From: Isoetes taiwanensis
Taxonomy: Eukaryota; Streptophyta; Lycopodiopsida; Isoetales; Isoetaceae
Assembly (NCBI GenBank): GCA_021234155.1
Contig: JAJEKV010000004.1
Coordinates: 14,230,716-14,294,715, forward strand
Direction of reading: 5' to 3'
Length of the DNA stretch: 64,000 bases
Both the position numbers and the translations under genes were made by a program. Under the pieces are notes generated by a model. The model was not told the origin of the DNA, searched no databases, and saw nothing but the letters and a program-made list of their open reading frames with translations. Shown piece by piece: positions 25,309 through 38,089 of the stretch (the stretch's first letter is position 1; every line of letters begins with the position of its first letter).

Positions 25309-25411
25309 ATATGCAAGATCGTGGCTTTCATATTGGATAGTATGAGCTCTTAAATTGTTTGTTCATGTTGACGTTTCATCTTGCTCATTAGTTGAATGTT
25401 CTGTTGCAGGG

Positions 25412-25792
25412 CCACATGTTGATGGCGGGGCCGGTGAAGGAGAGAGGGATGCCATTCCTCCTCCTCCATTCTCTACCTTTATTGCCTTTGATGTTGAATC
25501 TGTAGAGCGGCGTGCCATTGAAGAGGTGGCTCCTCTGTTTGTAGCTCCATTTTTTTATGTTGAGTGGATGAAATCGCAGACTTGGCGAATTGTGCATGCT
25601 TTATCTGTTGCTTTAACCAATGCAGTGGACATCTTAGAAGAAGCTTTGACTACAGCAGACGATCCAGACATTGACGTTTTAGTGCGGGATAGAAGAGTGT
25701 CTAGATGGGAGGTGAATCATGTGCGAGCTATGCTCTTGTCTAAGCTGCGGCAGCTTCATCAGCTTGCAATCGCTCATCCCAACACTATATGA
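25412..25792 (+). pseudogene. Possible last coding segment of the HUH element
   Basis: A frame follows a good splice-acceptor-like sequence (TTCTGTTGCAG, ending near 25410). It encodes a Pro-rich start, FSTFIAFDVESVERRAIEE and a helical end rich in Leu, Arg and Asp. It ends at a stop at 25790-25792. No matching donor could be found before the stop at 25306, so it is either a final exon of a mis-spliced copy or a separate frame. No domain was recognised. Confidence 0.4.
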
Positions 25793-27898
25793 GCATGATC
25801 TGGCATTGTCCTCTGTAGGCGTGGAGCACGTTGTTATATATAGAGTTTTGTTGGTTCTATTGCTTCTATAGCAAGCGAGCTTTCAGCTGGATGGTTTATC
25901 TTTGTATATTAGTTTGGGTGACTTCCAGAACAAGCAACGTAGACGTTGCTTTTGTACATGGGAGTTTCATATGGTGTGTTGTTTTTAATGTAATCTTTGG
26001 ATCACTTGTTTCAGTTTCATTCTGTGTTGCAATTATCACTCTCTTCTTGTTGTTGGGTTGCGGTGAGGCCACGTGTAAGGTTGAGATCTATTTAATTTTG
26101 TCAATGGTTGAAATATGGAGGGCTAAAATTTTTTTAGATTAGAGAGGGAGGACCGATTAGATTAGAGAGTGTGGACCGATTAGAAGCACAACTTTTAGGA
26201 AGTGTGTTGTATTCGTTGTTATTAGGCTGGGAAACAACTAATTTGTTTCAAAATGCTTGCGGGATATTGCTTGGACCAAACCAGGGTTCCCATGCACCAT
26301 AGTTTCTTGGGCCGATTATTTTTCGGAAGAAAATTGGAACCCCTGCATATTTTGCGTGGATCTACCAGAACCTGTTCTGCCTCGCTTTGCTACTCGATTT
26401 GCGTAGGTATTTTCTTAGTGCGGTTTCTTATTTCATGAACAAGAAAATCTTACAGCTGAAGTGGGCTAAGAACGTCCATTTCCTTCACTGGAAGAAGATT
26501 TCGGCTCAAAAGTTGTGGTGCATCAAGAAGTATCCAGTCTACGGTGTCTTTGAATCGGACTTCCGTCTTTGTGTTTTACGACTAGGGTATGTCGTATAAA
26601 GTGGTAAAGCGTGAGACCTCTCAAACTCAAAAATTATGCACGTCTCTCTTTATTCAATAGAGATCAGAGAGGCCTTCAACAAGACCTGTATGACCTAGTT
26701 GGACGTGATCTCATTAGTGGAAAGTCAAGACAAAATTTTATTCCTAGAAAGACCAAAAAGTTGGAATGTCTAGTTGATAGATTAAGTGCTTCATGTCAAA
26801 GGCCAGGTCATTGGGTTAAGGTTAGAGGCGATTAATTGGTGGCCTTGGCTTTGGCACTGGGCATCGTCTTTTTATGGCAGTTTCTACTTGCAGTGATTAG
26901 ACATATTTTGTCAAGAAAATGGCTTATGAAATCTATGAATTGCCATTGAGCTGTTGAAGACATACCAACAAGCTTTGAAATAATTCTCTCTTAGAATTTT
27001 GCCTTATCTTCTTTTTTATTTTGGTAAGGTGTTGGGGAATGTGCCTGTGCAGCCGCATGGAACGCCGCATGGAACGCCGCATGCGGCGTTCCCTTTGCCC
27101 CTTGCGGCATATTTTGAATTTTCACGATATCTTCTTGCGGGGACGAAATTTGGAATTTTCACGATTGAAAGAGGAGCAAGATATGCTCTGCAACCCTGGA
27201 CCTGGAGCACTCTTTATCAAAGAAAGCAAAATTTGTCCCTCTTCATTTGCATCTCTGTTGGTTCAGACGCATTCCTGGAGCGTTGAACCACTGCAAGATC
27301 AAGCTTGATTTCTAAACCATTTTTCATACGGTTAATGCTCAGAGGAGTAGAGGGACTCCACTCCCTTGGATCATCTATGCTAGACCTAGGAACGGGCTGC
27401 AGAGGTGGTAACAATGGTCTATTTCTGTTGCTCTGTGATCTTGGAGTAACAGGGAAGGAAATACCTTCAGAGGCGGATTTTTCATCGGTATATGGTTGAA
27501 GGTATGACCTTGAAGTATGAAGTCTTGGACTAGACGGAGCTTAATGAGAACACCATGAAGCTGACCTCCAAAACCGTTTGTTTTTGCTTTTGAGCCTTGG
27601 CTTCTTCCATTTCATCACCACCACAGTCATCTTTCTTCTGCTCTGAATCCTTTGCATTTTCTTCAGACCTATTTTCCTCTGCCATCTCTGGATCCAGTTT
27701 TCTACCACAAACTTCTTAAAAGCATTCTAATGCGGGATTTGCAGCAATTATCGTACATGCAAAAGGCGCCATTTGTTAGATCTCAGCGCCTGCTGCTAGG
27801 TTCTAGGTAGCTTGGCATGGCGAGTGAAGATATCTCCGCGCTTCTAAGCCAATCTCTGGTATTTTTATGTTTACCTTTGGTTTTTGTGTCTGATTTGC
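25793..27898. other. Non-coding region with a short palindrome cluster
   Basis: No gene was recognised. Notable only for the palindrome cluster at 27045-27092. Short open frames near 26250-26835 have no recognisable domain. Confidence 0.45.
27045..27092. repeat. 12-bp direct repeats ending in a 22-bp perfect palindrome
   Basis: GCATGGAACGCC is repeated and the last copy joins its own reverse complement, forming a 22-bp perfect palindrome at 27071-27092 (half-site GGAACGCCGCA). It is GC-rich in an AT-rich setting. No Helitron-like CTRR follows at the right distance, so its nature is unknown. Confidence 0.8.
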
Positions 27899-29514
27899 AG
27901 CATTGGATTGGCATTTCATTGTCTGCACACGTACTTGCACTGGTGAAAACGCTGGTGAAACTGAGGTAATATCTACAATTACCTTTTGCAGGCAAATGCC
28001 CGTTGATCTGGTAGTGCCTTTTGTTGAATTCTGTCAATAGTGCTTGATATCATGATTCGTCTTTATTAGGACAATTCAGTCGAAGATTTCTTATTTAATT
28101 CTCTGCATTAAACAACTCATAGTTATAAGCCTTGCTTTGTGATAAAGCTTTCATTTGTTCATCTATATATGCATGTGCATGGATCAAAAGTTCCCTCATT
28201 CAGACCATTTGAGTTTGCCCGATCTTGGTTTTTTTTAAATGTGCCGAGATGTTAGAAGTTTCTTGAGCACTAATTTGGAATCTATCATAAAGCACTTAGA
28301 ATATCTCTTGCCAGAATGATAGTATGTTAAATGGAGAATGGCTGAAATTTTACAGGATGGAGCTCCAAGAAAGGTGATTCCAGACGTGCAATTCAAACTT
28401 TGTGAGTACTTTGTAGTTGTGAACTAAATTAATATTCAACCAAATTCAACTTGCTGAATATTGTATATGCCATCATATTTAATTCTTCTATTGTAGGAAA
28501 AAACTGTCAACGGGTTTTGGTGTTGTAGAGTACATTAAAGAAAGATGAAAAGCAATGGCCATTACCATGGGCCATAAGCAGTCTAAATCCACATAACTAA
28601 CCTGAGAAGGTATATGAATTTGTAAATTTCTTCATTTGTTTTATAAGAGCTATAACTCATCTTTCAGTTTTTTCGATTGAATCTTTAGGTTTCAAGGTCT
28701 CCAACTAATGGCATTTCTCCTTCAGCCAACACTCCATTTTGTCCAGCAACTATGAAGCTTGAAGAGGCTGGCCCACTGGGTGATTCAACCTGTTATATAT
28801 TTTATGGTTTCAAACCTTTGTTGCATATGGCTTTGAATGTTGCGCGCAGAGTTCCTTCAACAGTTGAAGGAAATATAGATTTTGTTGCTGATTTATCAAT
28901 ATTGTTGTCTACAGATTTTGGCATTGACTCTCTCAAATCCATGTCCCATAGAGAATTCCACATTGCCGTCTTTTCCAAAGGAACCCTCAGTAAGACAACC
29001 CCCCTTTACTTGGAACAAATTTGAATATGCATGTAGAACATAGCTTTGACAACGACCTGATATCCATGCTGTAATTATATGCCATGTTTCCATGGTTGGA
29101 CAATGGGCAAAGGAGGTGAAAAGCAAATTAGCTGCAAATCTCAGTATTTATATGTATCATGACTCGAAGAGGTGGGAATTTGACTTCACACTTCTAGCTT
29201 CTTATCTTCGTTGTACTTATCTGAATTTCATTCATCTTTCTCTGAAACAGGATTAGAGACCCAAAGAATCGGGCAAAATATGATATTGTAATTACATCGC
29301 AACCAGTTTAGAAATTCATGTTTTCTGGAGAATTTCTGTTTTGAAAATTATCTGAACTTTTTGTTGGACCTTCAGGTTATTTATCACCTATTTATCACGT
29401 ACATCTACTCTAGGAAGTGATTTTAGTAAAGCAACTCAAGCAACTAGACATGGAGCTGATTTTGCAGCGCAGTTTTGCCCTCCTTTAAGTGTAAATTGGT
29501 AGCTAGCTGTGCTT
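27899..29514 (+). pseudogene. Decayed SNF2-family ATPase gene fragment
   Basis: At 29065-29171 the frame reads VIICHVSMVGQWAKEVKSKL and then IYMYHDSKR, joined through a plausible GT-AG intron (29172-29250) to IRDPKNRAKYDIVITS. Further on, 29407-29505 reads STLGSDFSKATQ and FCPPLSVNW. These follow the order of SNF2 helicase sequence between motifs I and II (x-GQWxxE, DPKxLAKYDIVLTTY, then the approach to the DExH box). Frame breaks and a stop after the ITS segment show decay. Possible earlier exons are at about 27899-27965, 28357-28401 and 28503-29022, but they carry no domain I recognise. No motif I or DExH box is seen. Confidence 0.55.
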
Positions 29515-31661
29515 GGCAAATCCTACACTGTAAGCACTGATTGTCAAACCTTCTTTTTTCTCATTACATGGTAGCCATGATATGTGAGCAGATGGCATAC
29601 ACTAGATTTGCCTATACTTTTCCTAGCACAGAGTGTTTACAGCAGAAGAGCAGCAGAAGAGCACGCTGCTTATGATGTTGCATATTAGAAAGCTATTGCA
29701 AATTTTGAAATGGGTTCTGTTTTTTAAGATTCAAATCTTTAGCATTACTCATTATTCGAGAGGGTAAATGTCCTAAACTGTGATAACTGGACGACATCAA
29801 CATCCCATCAAGTAATGAAAATCCCATCAAGTAATGATACAGGTCTGTATTTTTCATTACTTTGGAATTCCAACAACTTTTTCTCTAACCAAAATTAGGT
29901 TATGAGCAAAATTATATTTCTTCTCTTGCAGGAACTAAGCCTACCAAAGAATAACGGTTTTGAGTAGTATGATTTTTAGGCAAGCATCACCGATTCCTGT
30001 TATGCTCCACACTGTGTAGATATGCATTATGCATTTTGAACCATGAAGCTCTTAGGTAGTTTTTTCATTTTATTTAGCTTTTCAAAATACAGGTCATTCT
30101 GGATACTCGGGATATATTTAGGACAATTATGAGACTTCAGGTCAAACAAAACAACAAGACATGAGAAAAGGATCCACAGTCTATATTCAATAGGGTCAGA
30201 CATGGAAGCCTCTTCTGGAAAAATATTGGGATCATATTCTGCCCAGCTATATGTACATTTGCACCATCACTATTCTTGAATAGTGCATTTTCAACAATAG
30301 CACATAGAAGAGCAGCACCAAATTAGGCACCCATTTGATGCAGATGATCTGTTTGCTGACAAGCTCATGTATGAATCAAGCAGTTTATCTAGGTTCTGTC
30401 TTCTGTTTTATAAGAGAGTCTATGCCAAGCATGTCTTATTTGTGCAGCAGGGGAGTGGACATAAACCTGGGCATCTCTCCTGATCTACATCCATCAAGCT
30501 CAGGAATGGCACCAATGGCATTGAAAATCCATCAATTCATATATGTAGATGGAAGAAATATCCAGGGCATTGTAAGCCCCAATTCGTTCTAAATCATATT
30601 GCAGTTTCTGTGCTATATTTTGGAGGTATCCATTTACTTCATGTGCTTAATTGGGTTGTCTCTTCACTCTTCAATGTGTCATCATCTTCTCTTCATTTTC
30701 ATGTTTTATTGTGTCCCTATGACATTCGGATATAATGCATTATCTTATAAATTTACCAGTTGAAGTCCACCTACACTTTATTAACATGGAGCCGAAAAGA
30801 ACAGTTCATTAAAGTTATGGAATTTCAAAGTAGGTGGAAGTGTAAATGGACTTCTATGGTGCATTTCACCATGATTTCTACCAATGGGTTTGCAAAAAAA
30901 ATGTGCAACGTTCCAATTTCACATGCAATTTTCATTCTCAGATTATGCAAAATTCTCTTATCCAATTTTGCATTGTCAACTGGCTTTACAGCAAGGGCAT
31001 AAAATAAGAGCCCAATACTGCAATCCCCTTTCCACTGCATTCATTATAGTTCCTAATGCATTTCAATAATTGTTGAAACACGTATTAACGTGGTTCTTTA
31101 ATAGTTAAGACTATTTTGGGAACAATCACGCTCTCTCTTTCTATTCTTCTTGATCTTTGTCAATGCTACACAATGAATGTATTACATCTCCAATGAATGT
31201 ACTACATCTCCAACATCCATGTTTGACAATAGGACATTCCTTTCTTCGTAACATTTGTACATTGTTGATATTCAAAACCAAATTTTAAAGTAAATATTGT
31301 ATTAATGACTACCATTTCAAGTCCCAGGCAATTTCCAAGTATGCAATATCCAGTTTTTCAATGTACTCCAGTTGAATACATATTATTTTTGTTCTTCCAT
31401 AAAATCATAGACCATCTTACACATCAATTAATTCCCTAAAGTCTACCGTCTAACCCATCCTACTTATTCCATTATTCTATTCTATTATTTCATGTGCCCA
31501 TGATTAATGCCTCACCTCAGACAAAACCTATTACATCTATTACCCCATTATATCTATGAACATTATTTGACATAAATTGCATTTACAGACATGATTACAT
31601 TTTCAACTCTTTAATTACCTACAAACTCCACACGTATACCTATTTCACACATCTGTGAGTA
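29515..31661. other. Non-coding region
   Basis: No gene was recognised. A 3'-part Helitron probably occupies the end of this stretch, but its 5' TC terminus could not be located. Confidence 0.4.
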
Positions 31662-31692
31662 ATGCCCGGCATCGCCGGGCATACGTTTCTAG
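31662..31692 (+). mobile_element. Helitron 3' terminus (hairpin plus CTAG)
   Basis: A perfect 9-bp stem with a 3-nt loop (ATGCCCGGC / GCCGGGCAT, 31662-31682) is followed after 6 nt by CTAG (31689-31692) and then T. This is the canonical plant Helitron 3' end: a GC-rich hairpin just upstream of CTRR, inserted before T. No RepHel coding sequence was seen nearby, so it is probably a non-autonomous copy. Confidence 0.75.
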
Positions 31693-32006
31693 TGTCTATT
31701 CACACTCAAGCTCTTACCTGGCCTTCTATATAATGAAGGGATTATGTTCATTCTATATAATAAAGGGGTTATGATCAGGTTTCCATAATACAATTTTTTG
31801 TATAAATGTGAGTAGATTATATTTTTGGAGCACAGGTGGGGTAGGGCCCTTATAGCAACAAGGCCCTACTCCCCTTGTTGCTATAGACACTCATTAATAG
31901 TTTGATAATTTTGAGGGCACCCTCATCTACGGAAGGAGGAAGGCTTTTTTTATTATAGTAAAGATAAAGATGGGCATTATGATACGCTATGTATTTGCAT
32001 GATAAT

Positions 32007-32330
32007 GAGCATCTGGAACATTCTAGGACATTCTATTTTAAGTATTTGCAAAGTTCCAAAAACTTTCTATTCTTAGACTGAGGTTCTTGTCCAGGAGCAT
32101 CTGAAACATTCTAGAACATTCTACTTTCAGCATTTGCATACTTTTAAAAAACTTTCTCTTTTTAGACTAAAATATTTTCTATTTATAGACCGAGCTACTT
32201 GCCCATGAGCATCTGGAACACTCTAGAACATTCTATTTTGAGTACTTGCAAAGTTTCAAAATTCTTTCCGTTTTTAGACCGAGGTGGTTGCCCGTGAGCA
32301 TCTGGAACATTCTAGGACATTCTATAAATT
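32007..32330. repeat. Tandem repeat of about 88-112 bp, 3.4 units, with GAAnnTTC pentamers
   Basis: Units begin GAGCATCTGGAACATTCTA at 32007, 32095, 32207 and 32296 (the last partial). Each unit holds a core of the GAACATTCTAGAACATTC type and a shared stretch ending in TTTTTAGACCGAGGT. The core fits alternating GAA and TTC pentamers as in heat-shock elements. Confidence 0.9.
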
Positions 32331-32340
32331 CTAGAATAGA

Positions 32341-32420
32341 ACCATCTAGAACATTCTAGAGCCATCTAGAACATTCTAGAACCATCTAGAACATTCTAGA
32401 ACCATCTAGAACATTCTAGA
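32341..32420. repeat. Four perfect-length 20-bp repeats with HSE-like pentamers
   Basis: The unit ACCATCTAGAACATTCTAGA repeats four times with one substitution (the second starts with G). Read through, it gives GAA, TTC, GAA and ATC triplets every five bases. It follows directly on the longer tandem array. Confidence 0.95.
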
Positions 32421-32494
32421 ATATCTTAGAGCATCCTTGAATTATTTAGCCCTCACTCTTAACTATGTGTGAACTTCCACTTTTTTCAACAAAC

Positions 32495-32690
32495 CAATGC
32501 TTGGCCTAGTGGTAAGGATGGGGGGCACAAACTAGGGTTTGAATCCTCTCCACAATCAAAATTGTTTACGTGTGGGGTATGGAGGGCCGAGATCGCTCCA
32601 CGTGGCCCATCTTTAACCGTCGATGGGGGTGGACATACTTACTCACGTACACTATTTTCGTATTATATTAAGATGATATGGTTGAGGAGA
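32495..32690 (+). mobile_element. tRNA-derived SINE candidate
   Basis: The sequence has an A box (TGGCCTAGTGG, 32502-32512) and a B box (GGTTTGAATCC, 32536-32546) with spacing typical of a tRNA-type RNA polymerase III promoter. Flanking bases do not form a tRNA acceptor or anticodon arm, so a SINE head fits better than a tRNA gene. The 3' limit and tail are not clear. Confidence 0.6.
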
Positions 32691-35600
32691 TAGAGGCAAG
32701 GGGTATAGTTCATTGCCTCGTGGATTTGAGTGTCTAATAATGCATGAACTGATTCAATTTAGTCTAAAAATTTGATTGCTCAGTTTAACCCTAGATATGG
32801 GAACTCCAGTGGTGGGATTTTCATAGATAGTATCACATCTCATAGTCACTAATTGCTTAGTCATATTGCATTTGTCCCTTAAAGGGATTTGAAGCATTTT
32901 TTGATGGATGATTTCTCCTCCAATACTCAACCATCTTATTTTGCTTCACTTCGAGGTAAATCAAAACACAAGAATGGGTAGGAAGATTGATGCTAGCTGT
33001 AGTGGAAGAAATAGAAAAGATTGAAGCTGGAAGATGAAACAAGGGGATTGATCTACCTAGCTTATTGCTATATCAAACAGAGGATCATTAGCGCAGGTTG
33101 GAAATGATGGAGATATTTCATGTGCTCTATGAAACTAGCAAAATATTGACAGTAATTTCACTTAGACATTTATTACGTCCTACTAAGAAACAAGTTCTTT
33201 GTGCATCGCTAGCCTTGGATGCCCCAACAACTTATCCTTATCTAAAAGTGGTGGTGGACCAATGAATGGAACTCCTTATGCTCGGATGCTTCCAACCTCA
33301 TCTATAGACATAGTGATCAGACAAGGCCATAAATTGTCGGATTCGGGTGAGAAATAGAAATTGTATTCAATGGTGAGGGAACTCGTGGAGCAAGAAACTT
33401 GATTCAAGGATGGGCAAGCAGGCTAAGAACAGATGTCATAGTAAAGATGAGATTGGAAGTGGATAACAGAATCTAGAGTTGTGCCTTAACATGCAGACAT
33501 ACACGGAGGGTTGGAGGCACTGACCATAGTTCAATAGTAATTTTTGTAAAGCACCATGGATAAATTTGGACCATGTGAAAATAATAAAAAGGCGAAAAAA
33601 AAGCCCCCAATAATCTACAGTAGTGCAGCTACCACAAATATTCATATTCAATGGTGTTTATTTTGGGTGCTGTTTGGAGAGCGACTCATGCGACCATCTG
33701 AGCCAAGTTTTTTCGAACCCTTGAAGGGGACACGTGTCAGCATCTTAAAAAACAAAAGGCAAAAGGGCAGAAAAGTGCACTAGCCACTAAATATCACAGA
33801 ATGGCGGCCAGCGACTAGGTTCGGCCTGCTTCGGTTCGGTAGAAAACATGGCAGTAATAGACCGCCAGGTTCGGGAAAGTAGGTTCGGTTCCGAACCGTT
33901 TTGCCACCGGATTTTCCGTGGTCCTTTTTCTCCAAAAATATGAAATTCTGCACCGGAACTTGGCTTCTGAGTTTTCCGAAACTTTGCCCTTTTTTTTTGC
34001 TGGATCGCTCAGAACCTAATCGAACACGAAGTGCTGCTATTCAATCCTTCTCAAAACCAAATGAAACGGGAAATCCATCCGCACATTGTCTCCAATTTGC
34101 ATTGTTCCAGCAGATTTGGAGAAATCTATTCCAAATTTGATCTTCCAAGTGCGGATTTGCATAAAACTAGAAGCACGGGATTTTATAGTACTTCAGGGTT
34201 TTTTTAACAATGTTGCAATTAAAATTGTCTCCTGGGTAATAATAATATTGCACAAGATCCAGATGCACCTCGCACCCCTCTATTGATTTGCCCTAATACT
34301 TACCGCGAACATTTCTCTTTACTGACTCACTTACATAGATGGATTTGTGTGACGTTCGACTTGCTATCAGTTCAAAATCAAAATCAAACACACCCAACTC
34401 AACAATATTGCTTTATATTTTTTATGAACTAGTTTGGGAGGGGAGACGAGCTTGACGTGTTGGACACAAACAGTGAAGATAGTTAAGAGTAACCATTAGT
34501 AACATAGTGGCCATTGGTAACATAGTGGACAAACATTTCAAGAGCCAAGTAATTAATGGGATAAAAATGGCAATATTATAATTTGAGCCCTAGTGAAGAA
34601 GTAGATCAAGGACCCTAGTCAACTTGCTTACAAATATTTTATTAAAAGTTATTAATCACATAAGAAATTTGTCACGGCGGCCACCGCGAACACTTCTCTT
34701 TCTCAACTTCATGTCCCCTGTTGACTCATTTACTGGCTAGGATTTCATCCGGCAATGATACTGTACAACTTGAGAGCACCCGAAATTTGAACTCGTGCTA
34801 TTGCCTTGTGTTTCCGTGCCCCTAAAGGATAGATGGATGCTATTGAACTCAATTTTCCCATTCCGCATCGATATTTAACTAAGTATTGTTGCAGTTATAT
34901 CTTTTTACCTAGATTATAAGGTATTAAGAGCTGGAGTTACAAGCATATCATGGAATTGCAAATTTCTCTATTTGAATATAAGGCAAACATTCCATTAGGC
35001 CAACACTTGTTGTCGGGATGAATCCCCAAGGAATAGATAAGCGATTGATGCCACTATTTGGATTCCGTTGTAGGGTGGAAATCTCTGATGTGGAGTTAGA
35101 TATTCAGAATTTTTGCGACGGGGAATTTTGCCCTGGCAAATGCATGGAAAGTTTGCCAGCTAAACTGATTAATGTTTGGATCAAAGAACTATTACAATTT
35201 CAATGGAACGCCGATTCCTGGAGTTTGCATCAAATAACCTAATAGTTCATTCGAGCCAGATATCGATCTGCCTCAGTAGTGGAATTTGGGCCTAAGATTA
35301 TGTAATTGGGACAAATAATATCTTCATGTTTTCAAAAATAGATGAGGACCACTTTAAGCACTATGATGACGTGTCAATGCCACGTCAAGAAACAAAATTG
35401 TACATAACAGACGAACGAGAAATTCTCCTGGATTGTAGAGAGAAGTTGCAAGCGAGGAGAAACTAGCATTGCGAAGAATTTGATTAAATCTGTCACATCG
35501 ATTGCCAAAGTGGAATATCTGGCCAACGGTTTTGGGCGCATTTTGCAGCAAAAATGTTGCAGCTCCAATTTTTCCCTTACTAATTTATTTGAAACAAATA

Positions 35601-38089
35601 CAATCATTAAATGTTCTCATGCAATAAGGGGAGGACTCAAGATTTCTGCATAAATTGTGATGTCTTTGCGGATCAAAGCAATGCACAGAAAATGCAATAA
35701 AAAATCTAATCTGCACAAAAAATGCTATATTCCACCCGTCCCCCGGGGGTTTCACCTACTATAAAGGGGATACGCCACGTGCGTTAATGGGGTTAGCAAA
35801 AAACCCTCCGTATACGCCTTGTCCAACCTTCTAAATGCCCCTTCCCATATACATATTACACTGGATTCCCCCCAGAGAACCCCCTAGCCAAGCCCCTATC
35901 CGTACGTATACATACGGTTTAGGGTAAAAAAAAACCCACCCCTTTCACTCACATGGTATATACGCCTTAAACTATGTGACATCCTCGGGACCCATCCCTC
36001 TTCAAATTCGCCGATCTAAAGAAGTCCATCTACCAGCGTTTCACAGGACCCAGGCAGTGCTCAAATTTGAAGGCTACCCTTAATTTTCTTGTGACAGGCA
36101 AAAAACATTTATGCCTTTCGCATGACAGGAAGTCTTTCAATTTTAACCTTTCAAATGCAAGACAAAAATCCCAAATGACAAAAACTTTTTTTTATGTAAA
36201 AAAAAAGAAAAAGAAAAGAACAAGTTATAAAGTCTATTATAAACTCGTAATAATATAACCAAGTTTTAAATGTACATCAACAATAGGTATGTTCCTCTGT
36301 ACGTTACAAGAACCTTCTATAATTTCTATGGTCTCCTCAAGAACTATGTCGGGCGGCTGCTGCGTTTGAGAGCCTGAGCTTGCAACTATGCTATTAGATA
36401 ATTTGCAGAAAGAAAGCATAGATCTACGTTGATTGGCCTTCCTTCCTTTTTTTTTAGCCTAAAGAAGCCACCGCTATAATAAGAATTTGAAAACTACGAA
36501 AATGCAAGGAGCAAGAAAAAGCAAGAAATCACAATAATATAGAGCAAATGATCTAAATCTGAACTTACTTGCATTGCCTTTATCTTGCTCCATGAATGAA
36601 TAAATGAGATAGGTTTGTAGAAGTGGTGGTTTCAAAAGTCTTGATGCAGAACAATTCGAGAGCCCAAGTGTAAGCCCAAGAATGGCGGTGTTGTTTGCCA
36701 AGCATAAACCCAAGTATGAGCCCAAGAATGGCCCAAATCTATGTATTCTGTGGGTTTGTTGAAGTAGAGGTTTTAGAAATATGTTGTTTGTCCATAAATA
36801 TTCTGTGGGTCTAAATTAAACATTATGTGGCTTCAAAAATGTCGGTGCAGCAGAGGATATCAAAGAGCCCAGGCATAGACTGTAGTATGAGCCCAAAAAC
36901 CCTGTAGTTGTTTGTCGAGGAGTAAGCTCAAGAGGGCTCTTGAATTTAAATCGATGCAAATTAGGGTTCCTTGGCCGATTTCATGGCCAATTCCCTACCG
37001 ATTTCCTGGCAATTCATGGTCGATTCCTTGGCAATTCCTTGGATGATGCAAGCTAATATTTCCTTTTTCAATGGTTGGATGGTGTCTAATTTGCTATGCC
37101 CATGAAGTGTTTTTAAATTCATTACCTTAAAGGTTGTTTGGATGGATCATATATTTTTGTATATGGGCCTATATATTATATCTTTTGATTTACAAAAAGA
37201 TAAGAAAATTAAAAAAAAATGACAGGACAATTTAAATTTCTAGCTTTTCAAATGACAAATATGTATTTTGATGGCCTTTCTGTATGACAGGCATTTGGTC
37301 ATTGGCTGCCTTTCATTTGCAATACAATTTTTATTTTTGCTTGTTTTGACAGGCAAAAATGCCAAAAACATGCGTGAAAGCCGTCAAATTTGAGCCCTGA
37401 ATCCGACTGTTCAACTAGTATTTTTGCAAGCACGTTCTTTAATCCGGGCCAAATTAGTTTTTCATGTAGAAGCAGAGCTATGGTGGCAATGACGGTCTCT
37501 ATGGATGCAAAAAAAACTCCGATGCTTCCGAGGAGAGTGCAATATTTTTGGACTTTTTTTCTTGCTCAGTTTTTTCCTCCGGACAAACTTGAATGGGTGT
37601 CAATAAGGGTGCATCCCCATTAGTCTGTTACGTCGCCTTGGCTTTGCTTCGTGGCAAGTAGCGACAAAAAAAAATTGGTCGCTTATCTCTTCTCGGGCCT
37701 TATTTCGTCCTTCGTGGCAAAGGCAACTTCAAGAAACTCGGAAGTGCGAGAGGACTTTCGAATTGCAGAATTTAGAGTCGCGTTTATCTTCTTGCTGGAT
37801 TTGATTTGTCTTCTAGTGAAGAGATCGATTATGATTTGTTTCTTGCTCTGATTTCAGGTTTAGGAGCACTGAACTACAATGGGAATGGTCTTCACGCAAA
37901 TGCCTATGCTTTGCTTACATGGCAAAGCTCCCAAAACTGGGTTCTACGGTAATGGGAATGCACCCTAAATGAAAGGAGAATATAAGAATCGAATCTTCCC
38001 AACAGCCTTTATATATGTTAGATTAGATAAACTACATAAATAAAAAGGAATAAACCTTATCGGACTCTTTCCTGTTAGGGTAGAGTTCT
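32691..38089. other. Long region without recognisable genes
   Basis: I see no gene, RNA or transposon end that I can support. Short poly(A)/poly(T) runs and a small hairpin (GGTTCGG / CCGAACC, 33882-33897) occur. Open frames up to about 80 codons look random. Confidence 0.45.

Noticed and set aside
27061-27130. Helitron 3' end at the GC palindrome
   Set aside because: The palindrome is not followed by CTRR at 6-15 nt, unlike the clear end at 31662-31692.
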